From Alphaproteobacteria bacterium (GTDB taxonomy: Bacteria; Pseudomonadota; Alphaproteobacteria; DSM-16000; Inquilinaceae), in contig JAJUFW010000153.1 in assembly GCA_029263555.1 (NCBI GenBank), forward strand, positions 1 to 7,029: DNA of 7,029 nucleotides, read 5' to 3'. Below the pieces are notes generated by a model. It was not told the DNA's origin, did not search any database, and was given only the letters and a program-made list of their open reading frames with translations. Both the position numbers and the translations under genes were made by a program. Below are positions 1 to 5,691 of the stretch, one piece after another (positions within the stretch are counted from its first letter, which is position 1; each line of letters opens with the position of its first letter).

Positions 1-602
1 GGGCCAAGCTGCAGGAACAGCCGGGCGGTAAGCCGGCACGGAACGGACCGGCCGAGGCAGGATTCCAGGGCGCCCAGCGTTGTGTCGCGGAAGGTCGCCC
101 GCACGATCGCACCGTCATCGGCCTGCCAGAGAACGGTCTCGGCCCGCTGATAGCCGCGGGCGCCCGTGGGCGGGACGGCGCAGACCCGCGAAGGCGGCCC
201 GTAGGCTGCCTCCAGCTCGTCCAGCACCGACCGGAAGACACCGGCGACGGCGCCATGATGCGGTCGTTCCAGATGGATGCGCTTCAGCCCGCCCCTCTCC
301 CGGTCCATCTGGAAATAGACTTTGAAGGCATATCCGCCGACCTGCTCATCGTTGAGCACCAGGTCCACATAGCTGTCGCCGAACCGGATCGGCGCGTCCA
401 GCACCGTCGCCCGGTCGCCGAACGTCCGGACGAGGGTTTGGGAACTCGCCCCCCAGCGCGCCTGCTCCAGAAGGTCCTGCACCCCTGCCCCCGCGGGCTG
501 CAACGCAAAAGCCGCGAACGCGAGGACGGTCGCGCCGATAAGCCGTCCCGGGGTACGGCTGGCCGGATCCCCTGTCGCCGCTTTCCGATGTCGTTCAGCC
601 AT
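1..602 (-). CDS. Putative secreted (periplasmic) protein, BamE-like pattern, 3' end outside window
   Basis: This frame is open from an ATG at 602 to the left edge, giving 200 codons and no stop, so the C-terminus is missing. The N-terminus has a basic stretch (residues 3-20), a hydrophobic core (about 21-34, LIGATVLAFAAFAL) and an AGA motif at 37-39, which fits a Sec signal peptide cleaved before G40. There is no lipobox. The mature part starts with WGAS followed by an FG about ten residues later, then a strand-rich YAFKVYFQMD segment with GGLKRI, then a helix ending in YGPPSR. That order (WG-x-S, FG, aromatic strand, GL, YGxP) is one I associate with small exported proteins of BamE/SmpA-like fold, but I cannot name a family. 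Several cysteines after the signal peptide could form disulfides. A GGAGG lies 13 nt before the ATG, rather far. It is divergent from the BTAD regulator. I see the open frame and signal peptide directly; the fold is inference and the function is unknown. Confidence 0.72.
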   Translation of the reverse strand, partial: MAERHRKAATGDPASRTPGRLIGATVLAFAAFALQPAGAGVQDLLEQARWGASSQTLVRTFGDRATVLDAPIRFGDSYVDLVLNDEQVGGYAFKVYFQMDRERGGLKRIHLERPHHGAVAGVFRSVLDELEAAYGPPSRVCAVPPTGARGYQRAETVLWQADDGAIVRATFRDTTLGALESCLGRSVPCRLTARLFLQLG

Positions 603-841
603 GTTCGTCGGGGCCCCTCCCGGTGCCGCGTGCCGCTTTCGGGCTTGATCGGGCCCGCAGAAAAGAAACACGGCCATGGGTTCGTCGGCTCCCGACTGGC
701 ATCTCGGAATCGTGACCAAATCGAAGCAATATGTCGCGGATCAGGTAATTCCATTATAATGCGCAGGAAGCATGGGGACACCGGAACTGCGGGCGGGGCA
801 GCTGCTTCGGAATGCCGTTTCCACGCGATCAGGGCCGGGAA
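603..841. other. Divergent intergenic region between secreted-protein gene and regulator
   Basis: About 240 bp separate the two divergent start codons and must hold both promoters. The stretch around 700-765 is clearly less GC-rich than the rest. It contains a perfect TATAAT (755-760) within a palindrome, a GAATC (707-711, of the GANTC type methylated by CcrM in alphaproteobacteria), a small hairpin CGGGC-8 nt-GCCCG (640-657) and an 8-bp GGGGCCCC palindrome (610-617) just before the minus-strand start. I see no gene here; open frames crossing it are antisense shadows. Confidence 0.6.
752..761. promoter_or_regulatory. Candidate -10 element inside a palindrome (CATTATAATG)
   Basis: TATAAT at 755-760 matches the sigma-70 -10 consensus exactly and is rare in such GC-rich DNA. 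Because CATTATAATG is a perfect palindrome, the minus strand also reads TATAAT (758-753), so the same box could serve either direction. Neither strand has a convincing -35 box at 16-18 bp (the plus-strand candidate near 732-737, TGTCGC, is poor), so an activator or another sigma factor may be needed. Plus-strand transcription would begin near 767 and leave a leader of about 75 nt before the regulator. Confidence 0.45.
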
Positions 842-3817
842 ATGGAAAAGGAAGGTGCGCCACTCGAACTGAGGCTTCTGGGCGAGCTGGAAGTCCTGCG
901 GGCAGACGTGCGGGTCGAATTGCCTCCGTCGAGGAAGACGCGCGCGCTCCTGGCCTATCTCGCGGCCACCGGCCGGCCGCATCGCCGGGAACGGCTCTGC
1001 ACCATCTTCTGGGAAATCCCGGATGATCCGCGCGGATCCCTGCGCTGGAGCCTGAGCCGCCTGCGCGCGATCGTCGATGACAGTGACGCGCCGCGGATTA
1101 TCGCCGATCGCGACACGGTCGCCTTCGACATTACCCGTTGCCGGGTCGATGTCCTGGCCGTTCGCGCCCTCGACGCCAAGCGCCTGGACCGGATCTCCAC
1201 CCCCCTTCTGGCCGAGGCGGCCGACCGCTTTCGGGGCGAGTTCCTGGAGGATCTCGACCTGCCCCGGAGCCACGATTTCCAGTCCTGGTGCGCCGCCGAG
1301 CGGGAGGATCTGCGACGTCTCAATGCCCGCATCCTTGCCGAATTGCGGCGGCGCCACGACGCGGATCCGGAGACGGCGCTCACCTATGCACGGCGGCTCG
1401 TGCACGCGGATCCGTTCAACGAGGACGCCCGGGCGGATTTCCTGCGTCTCCTGATGAGGACCGGGCGCCGTCAGGAGGCGGAAAGCCAGTTCGAGTCCGC
1501 CGAACGACTGTTCCGTGAGCTCGGAGAGGACAGCGCCGACCGCCTGAGACGGCTCTGGCGGTCCGAAAGGGTGGCGGCCGGAACGCGTGCTGCGGGCCTG
1601 CCGCCCGGCCCGGGCACAGAACCCGCGCCGTCGCCGGCGCCCTCACCCCTGCCCTTCATCGGTCGCGCCGAGGCGATCCGCGAGTTGATCGATGTCGTGG
1701 ACCAGGCGATCGGCACCTTGAAGCCCCATCTCGCGACCGTGCTGGGCGAACCCGGCATCGGCAAGTCCCGTCTCGTCGCCGAATTGGCCGGCCAGGCACG
1801 GGGCCGGGGCGTTCGGGTGCTGGCCGGCCGTTCTTACGACACCCGCCTCGGCGCGGCCTACGCCCCCTGGATCGAGGCGCTGGGCGAACTGCCCGAGGTG
1901 GAAGCGGCCGCCGACGCCGACCGGGGCCGGCAACGGCTGTTCGCCGCCATCGCGTCGAAGGTTTCGGAGAACGGCAGGACGCCGCTGCTGCTGATCTTCG
2001 ACGACATCCAGTGGATGGACGGCGCTTCCGGCGACCTGCTCCAATTCGTTCTGCGCAGCCTTCACGGCATGGCGGTCGCCGTCATTCTCGCTGCGCGGGA
2101 GGGCGAGCTGCCGGACAACCCGGCGGTCACCGCGATGCTTCGGAGCCTGCGGCGCGACCATCCGCTTCGGGAGATCCGGCTTGCGCCTCTCGAGGCGAAG
2201 GACATCGAGCTTCTGGTCAGAACCACCGGATGCGAGGCCGACATCCCCCGGATCGTCTCCCTCAGCGGCGGCAATCCTCTCTATGCGCTCGAACTGTCCC
2301 GCAGCCTTGCCGAACAGCCGGAGATCCTGCCCCACTCGCTGAAGGAGCTGGTGCGGGACAGGCTGGAGCGGCTGCCCGCCGACGCCGCCGAGATCCTTCG
2401 GTGGGCGAGCGTGCTGGGACCGGGCCTCGATCCCGGGTTGATCGAGCCGCTGTGCGCGCTCGGTCCCGACCAGTTCGTCAGGGCGCTGGAGAGCCTGGAA
2501 CGCCACGGCATGCTCTACCCCGAACGCGGCGGCGGATACGCCTTCAGTCACGGGCTGGTGCATCAGGCGGTCTATACGGGTCTGTCGGAACCCCGCCGCC
2601 GCCTGATGCACCTCAAGATCGCGCGGCTCATGCGGGCCAAGGGCACCGATCCCCTGCTCGTCGCCCATCACGCCACCGCCGGCGGCGATACGGAGATGGC
2701 GGTCATGGCCTGCATCGAAGCCGGGCGACAGGCCCTCCGGCTCTTCGCCCACGACCATGCCCTGCTTCTCGCCCGACGCGGCCGTCACTACGCGGACGAC
2801 CTTCCGGAGCCGACGCGTTGCGAACGCCTCATCGACCTCGCGGGAATCGAACTCGGCGCCAGTCCCTTGGACGACGCCGGCGACATTTCCGCCCGGCTCG
2901 AGCAGCTTGCCGAAACCGCGCTCGACCATGGGCGCGCCGAATGCGCCTGGCGCTGCTACAAGATGCTGGCCGACATCCGCTGGGCGAAGGGCGCGTGGTC
3001 GGACGCCCGACGCGACACGCTGCATTCCGAGCTGGTGAGCCGGGTCGCAGGCGACGGGGAGCGCGTCGTCGCGCTGGCGGAAGCCGCACGCTGCCTCGCC
3101 ATGCTGGAGCGCGACCTCGACACGGCCGGCGCCCTCGTCATCGAAGCGGAGCAGCTGGCACGGCGCAACGGCGCGACGTCGACCGCGATCGCGGATGCGG
3201 CCGGCCTGCTGGCCGCCTATCGCGGACAGGTCGACGAAGCCCGGCAGCAGTTCCGGCTGGCGCGTCTTCTGGCCCGCCAGCAGGGCGACCGGTTGAGCGA
3301 GTTCCTGGCGCTCGAGCATCTCGCCACCCTGGAGATCGAGCAGGAGAACTGGACTGCCGCCTGCGCGCTTTCTGCCGAACTCATGGCCCTGGCCGCTAGA
3401 ATCCGTCCGGGCAGCGAGCAGCCCTTCGCCGAGGCGCTGCACGCCATCTGCTGCGAAGCAAGATCCCAGTCCGGCGACCTCGCCGCATTCGACCGCGCGA
3501 TGAACGCCCTGCGCAGCGCGGACTCCAAGCACCGTATCACCTTCGCCGCCGTGATCGCGGCCCAGGTCCTCCTGGACCGAGGCCTGATCGCTCCTGCCCG
3601 CCGCCTGGCCGAAGAGGCCCTGGAGGCATCCACCGCCCTCAACCGCCGGAGCGGCCAGGCCTGGGCCCTCGCGATGCTGGTGGAGGTGGCCTACCGGACC
3701 GGCGAGGACAAACGCCCGTGGCAGGACCGGCTCCGCCTGCTGGCGGACGGAACGCTAGCGGAAGCCGTCAGGAGACGAGCCGGCGCCGCGCTGGCCGAGC
3801 CCGCAGCCGCGACCTGA
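842..3817 (+). CDS. SARP/BTAD-type transcriptional regulator with P-loop ATPase and helical repeats
   Basis: A large cytoplasmic multidomain regulator of about 991 residues. Numbered from an alternative ATG at 812, domains in order are: an OmpR/SARP-like winged helix (about 19-90, opening LRLLGELEVL and ending RWSLSRLRAIV); a bacterial transcriptional activation domain (about 110-250, with FRGEFLEDLDLP, FQSWCAAERE, HADPFNEDAR and GRRQEAE); a Pro-rich linker; then an ATPase module opening FIGRAEAI (282). Its Walker A is GEPGIGKS (312-319) and its Walker B is LLLIFDD (392-398) followed by IQW. From about 590 to the end the protein is Ala/Leu/Arg-rich alpha-helical, resembling TPR-like repeats. 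There is no C-terminal LuxR helix-turn-helix and no cyclase domain, so DNA binding should be N-terminal. I chose ATG 842 because AGGG sits 7 nt upstream and the winged helix begins soon after; ATG 812 is possible, and a TAA at 746 excludes anything further upstream. It is probably cotranscribed with the next gene. Target genes are unknown. Confidence 0.9.
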   Translation: MEKEGAPLELRLLGELEVLRADVRVELPPSRKTRALLAYLAATGRPHRRERLCTIFWEIPDDPRGSLRWSLSRLRAIVDDSDAPRIIADRDTVAFDITRCRVDVLAVRALDAKRLDRISTPLLAEAADRFRGEFLEDLDLPRSHDFQSWCAAEREDLRRLNARILAELRRRHDADPETALTYARRLVHADPFNEDARADFLRLLMRTGRRQEAESQFESAERLFRELGEDSADRLRRLWRSERVAAGTRAAGLPPGPGTEPAPSPAPSPLPFIGRAEAIRELIDVVDQAIGTLKPHLATVLGEPGIGKSRLVAELAGQARGRGVRVLAGRSYDTRLGAAYAPWIEALGELPEVEAAADADRGRQRLFAAIASKVSENGRTPLLLIFDDIQWMDGASGDLLQFVLRSLHGMAVAVILAAREGELPDNPAVTAMLRSLRRDHPLREIRLAPLEAKDIELLVRTTGCEADIPRIVSLSGGNPLYALELSRSLAEQPEILPHSLKELVRDRLERLPADAAEILRWASVLGPGLDPGLIEPLCALGPDQFVRALESLERHGMLYPERGGGYAFSHGLVHQAVYTGLSEPRRRLMHLKIARLMRAKGTDPLLVAHHATAGGDTEMAVMACIEAGRQALRLFAHDHALLLARRGRHYADDLPEPTRCERLIDLAGIELGASPLDDAGDISARLEQLAETALDHGRAECAWRCYKMLADIRWAKGAWSDARRDTLHSELVSRVAGDGERVVALAEAARCLAMLERDLDTAGALVIEAEQLARRNGATSTAIADAAGLLAAYRGQVDEARQQFRLARLLARQQGDRLSEFLALEHLATLEIEQENWTAACALSAELMALAARIRPGSEQPFAEALHAICCEARSQSGDLAAFDRAMNALRSADSKHRITFAAVIAAQVLLDRGLIAPARRLAEEALEASTALNRRSGQAWALAMLVEVAYRTGEDKRPWQDRLRLLADGTLAEAVRRRAGAALAEPAAAT

Positions 3818-3819
3818 AC

Positions 3820-3824
3820 GGAGG
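3820..3824 (+). promoter_or_regulatory. Strong ribosome binding site for the DUF4242-like gene
   Basis: GGAGG lies 8 nt before the ATG at 3833 and 2 nt after the regulator's TGA. It fixes the start codon and supports translation from a shared mRNA. It is the best Shine-Dalgarno site in the window. Confidence 0.8.
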
Positions 3825-3832
3825 AAATCCCG

Positions 3833-4366
3833 ATGGTCCCCGTGATCTTCGAGACCGAGCAGGCAATCCCGCTCCGCATCGAGGACCTTCTATCGCAGGA
3901 GAAGGAGGACCGGTGGTGCCTCGACCTCTACGAATGCACGCCCCTGGTGCATGGCGTCTCGGCCAGCGGCCTGCGCGCGCTCTGCCTCTATGAAGCGCCG
4001 GATGCCGAGGCGGTCCGCCGGGCCGTCCGCCATCTGGGCGCTCCGGATAACCTGAGGGCCTGGACGGCGGCTTCGTTCTACAGGGACGGCTTCACACGCC
4101 GCGACTGGCCATGGACCGACGGCCCCCTGGCGATCAGCCGCCATGAGCCGCCGGCCGAGTTCCAGAGTCCGGATGTCCGGCCGGCCGGAACGGAGGCAGA
4201 ACCACTGTCACCCGGAAACGGGGCGATCGTCATCGCCGACTTCGTCTCCCTGGACCGGACCCGGGCGATACGGCTCTATGCCGCCCCCGACCTGGAGGCC
4301 GTCCGGCAGATTTCCGGACCGCTTTCCCGGCACGACCTGTTCGCCGCCGTCCCGCACAGCGATTGA
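3833..4366 (+). CDS. DUF4242-like protein with internal duplication
   Basis: A 177-residue soluble protein with no signal peptide or membrane segment. Residues about 30-86 carry a pattern I associate with DUF4242, the family of the nickel-binding Streptomyces protein SCO4226: a VHGVSAS stretch, a strand LRALCLYEAPD, then a helix AEAVRRAV and LGAPDNLRAW. The C-terminal part (about 131-173) repeats it in shortened form, RAIRLYAAPDLEAVRQ. Over 17 aligned residues (47-63 against 143-159) 11 are identical, so this is a real internal repeat joined by a Pro/Glu-rich linker (about 103-130). The second copy lacks the Cys of the first (C51) and looks degenerate. The gene follows the BTAD ATPase regulator by 15 nt with a strong GGAGG site, so it is almost certainly in that operon. 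It may be a ligand- or metal-sensing partner of the regulator; that is inference. The family call is from memory of motif shape and is moderately secure. Coding status is strong. Confidence 0.82.
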   Translation: MVPVIFETEQAIPLRIEDLLSQEKEDRWCLDLYECTPLVHGVSASGLRALCLYEAPDAEAVRRAVRHLGAPDNLRAWTAASFYRDGFTRRDWPWTDGPLAISRHEPPAEFQSPDVRPAGTEAEPLSPGNGAIVIADFVSLDRTRAIRLYAAPDLEAVRQISGPLSRHDLFAAVPHSD

Positions 4367-4383
4367 CCCTGGCGAAGCCGGCC

Positions 4384-4411
4384 GGACCGCCGCCATGCCG
4401 CCCGGCGGACC
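4384..4411. terminator. Imperfect GC-rich hairpin between convergent genes
   Basis: GGACCGCCG (4384-4392) pairs with CGGCGGACC (4403-4411) over 9 positions with one A-A mismatch, around a 10-nt loop. It sits in the 63-bp gap between two convergent stop codons, where a bidirectional terminator is expected. No T tract follows on either strand, so it is not a classic Rho-independent terminator; it may only stall polymerase or protect 3' ends. GC-rich DNA makes chance stems common. Confidence 0.35.
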
Positions 4412-4429
4412 CGACCCGGTGTTGGAAAG

Positions 4430-5377
4430 TCAGACGGTCTCGCTGCAGGCAAGACAGATCTGCTCGATATGGCGATGATCCGTGCCGCAACAGCCGCCGA
4501 GCACGGTGAGTTGCGGAAGGCGCCGGCGGAGATCGCGGTACTGCTGGCCCAGCTCCACCGGATCGCCCGCGTCCAGATCCGGCGCACTATCGAGTTCGGC
4601 ATGGCTGCGGCGGGAGGCGTTGCAGCGAAGCCCCCTGATCCGCCGCGTCCACTCGCCGTCCAGGACCGCGTCGAAATGGGTCGGATGGGCGCAGTTCAGC
4701 ATGTAGTAGGCCGGACCGCCGCTCGTCTCCTCGTCGACGGACGCGATCGCGTCCGCCAGGGTGTCGCCGGTGGGCAGCCGGCCATCGGTCTCGACCGTGA
4801 AGGAGATTGCCGAAGGCAGGCCGTGGGCCCGCGCGGCGCGCACGATGCCGACGGCCTCGGGGATGTTGGTCATGGTGACGGCCGCGATCATGTCGGCGCC
4901 TGCGGCCGCAAAGACCCTCGCCTGGGTCGAGTGATAGGCCTCTGCCTCCTCCGCCGTCATCACCCGGCCGGGATCGTAGCCGTCCCCGCGCGGTCCGATG
5001 CAGCCGCTGATCACCATCGGGCACGCCGGCGTCTCGAACTCCTCCCGCAGTTCGAACAGAAGTTCGATCGCCTTATGGTTGGCGGCCTCCAGATCCTGGG
5101 CCGAATAGCCGAGCTTCTCGCCCCAGTCCGGGCTGGACCGCCATGTGGCGCTTTCCAGGATGAAGCCCACGCCGTTCTGCCGGGCGATCCGGGCATGGCG
5201 GCCGTAATAGGCGCGCAGCACCTCGGTCCCCTTCTCGTCCTTCAAGAGGTCGAAGGCGGCGAAGCAGGGCAGGTCCACCCCTTCGTGGAAGATCAAGGTT
5301 GTCTCGATTCCCCCGTCCGTCAGGAAAAGCCTGTCGCTCAATTGGGGAAGCTCGTGTCTGTACTTGGCCATGGTCAT
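4430..5377 (-). CDS. Homocysteine S-methyltransferase family protein (MmuM-like)
   Basis: A 315-residue enzyme, the usual length for stand-alone members of this (betaine/alpha)8-barrel family, which move a methyl group from a donor such as S-methylmethionine or S-adenosylmethionine to homocysteine using a thiolate-bound zinc. The N-terminus has the family motif TDGGIETTL (20-28). The three zinc-ligand cysteines are present: C229 in LNCAHP, and C296 and C297 in GGCCGTD (294-300). GPRGDGY and the ETDGRLPTGD segment also fit the family. An additional C308-x-x-C311 follows the last motif. I start at ATG 5377; ATG 5371 and 5389 are in frame and none has a good Shine-Dalgarno. The frame stays open to 5584, but residues encoded there (Arg-rich, low complexity) do not look like the family and overlap the AT-richer intergenic DNA. 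It is convergent with the DUF4242-like gene and divergent from the chemoreceptor. The exact donor and acceptor cannot be told from sequence. Confidence 0.9.
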   Translation of the reverse strand: MTMAKYRHELPQLSDRLFLTDGGIETTLIFHEGVDLPCFAAFDLLKDEKGTEVLRAYYGRHARIARQNGVGFILESATWRSSPDWGEKLGYSAQDLEAANHKAIELLFELREEFETPACPMVISGCIGPRGDGYDPGRVMTAEEAEAYHSTQARVFAAAGADMIAAVTMTNIPEAVGIVRAARAHGLPSAISFTVETDGRLPTGDTLADAIASVDEETSGGPAYYMLNCAHPTHFDAVLDGEWTRRIRGLRCNASRRSHAELDSAPDLDAGDPVELGQQYRDLRRRLPQLTVLGGCCGTDHRHIEQICLACSETV

Positions 5378-5428
5378 CGTCGGTTCCATCAGGTTCAGCG
5401 CCCGAAGGCGCACCGCGAAGAAGCCCGG

Positions 5429-5593
5429 ATTCAATGATGCAGGAACGTGTGAGCCGCCGCGTGAACGAACGTTGTTTCGTGGGGGGCGACGCCACGGTAT
5501 TCGTTGCAGCGGCACGGATCGCTCCTGTTTCCGTCTGCGTTCCGTGAGCAACTTGAGATAATTCGCCGCGAATTTTTCTCGCATTCAATGATG
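5429..5593. repeat. 11-bp direct repeat ATTCAATGATG, two copies
   Basis: The copies are at 5429-5439 and 5583-5593, identical and in the same orientation, 154 bp apart, flanking the central AT-rich segment of the divergent intergenic region. Flanking bases differ at both ends. It could be a paired protein-binding site; it is too short to be a mobile-element end without other evidence. Confidence 0.4.
5560..5574. promoter_or_regulatory. Candidate operator palindrome AATTCGC-C-GCGAATT
   Basis: A perfect 7-bp inverted repeat with a single central base, in the middle of the divergent region and directly downstream of TTGAGA (5553-5558). The one-base centre rules out an RNA hairpin of this exact stem, so a DNA site for a dimeric regulator is more likely. 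The regulator is unknown. Confidence 0.45.
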
Positions 5594-5691
5594 TGTTAAC
5601 AATGCGGGCATATCGAAGGAGCCTGCGACGGCCAGAAACCCGGGCGTGGTGCATCGGGTAGGCTACGCCGGGCCGCTGGGTATTCCGATCC

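Larger units (their letters stand above)
5378..5691. other. 314-bp divergent intergenic region (methyltransferase / chemoreceptor)
   Basis: No gene is supported here. The central part (about 5545-5605) is AT-richer than its surroundings and should hold the promoters for both genes. It contains a perfect odd palindrome (5560-5574), an exact 11-bp direct repeat (5429-5439 and 5583-5593), an inverted repeat ACGAA-6 nt-TTCGT (5465-5480), a hairpin CGTGG-9 nt-CCACG (5478-5496) and one GANTC site (5428-5432). TTGAGA at 5553-5558 resembles a -35 box, but no good -10 follows at 16-18 bp. I found no clear sigma-28 or sigma-54 site and no recognisable SAM or SAH riboswitch. Confidence 0.6.

Noticed and set aside
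640..657. Hairpin CGGGC-8 nt-GCCCG as a terminator
   Set aside because: It has a five-base stem and no T tract, and lies upstream of gene starts rather than after a gene; common by chance in GC-rich DNA.
707..711. GANTC (CcrM-type) sites in both divergent regions (707-711 and 5428-5432) as cell-cycle control signals
   Set aside because: Single sites of a five-base motif are expected by chance and no CtrA/GcrA-type site is evident next to them.
284..1405. 373-residue minus-strand open frame spanning the divergent promoter region
   Set aside because: It covers the intergenic region and lies antisense to the winged helix and BTAD. Its left part is out of frame with the secreted protein, and its composition is Arg/Pro-rich.
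2011..3399. 462-residue plus-strand frame within the regulator
   Set aside because: An Arg/Gly/Pro-rich alternate-frame translation with no motif, overlapping the ATPase and repeat coding frame.
1643..3532. 629-residue open frame on the minus strand inside the regulator gene
   Set aside because: It is antisense to a gene with clear domains, is compositionally odd and has no recognisable motif; GC-rich codon bias produces such shadows.
4469..5437. 322-residue plus-strand open frame
   Set aside because: It is antisense to the homocysteine methyltransferase, whose motifs and zinc cysteines are unmistakable.
5461..5520. Possible SAH riboswitch for the methyltransferase (minus strand reads GCTGCAACG, like part of the SAH core)
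   Set aside because: The flanking closing stem and the AGGCTCGG-like segment are absent, so the match is only to a short string.
5616..5661. AAGGAG at 5616-5621 followed by a 12-codon CTG-started frame ending at TAG 5659-5661, a possible leader peptide before the chemoreceptor
   Set aside because: The spacing to CTG is 1 nt, too short for initiation, and there is no ATG, GTG or TTG nearby at a usable distance.
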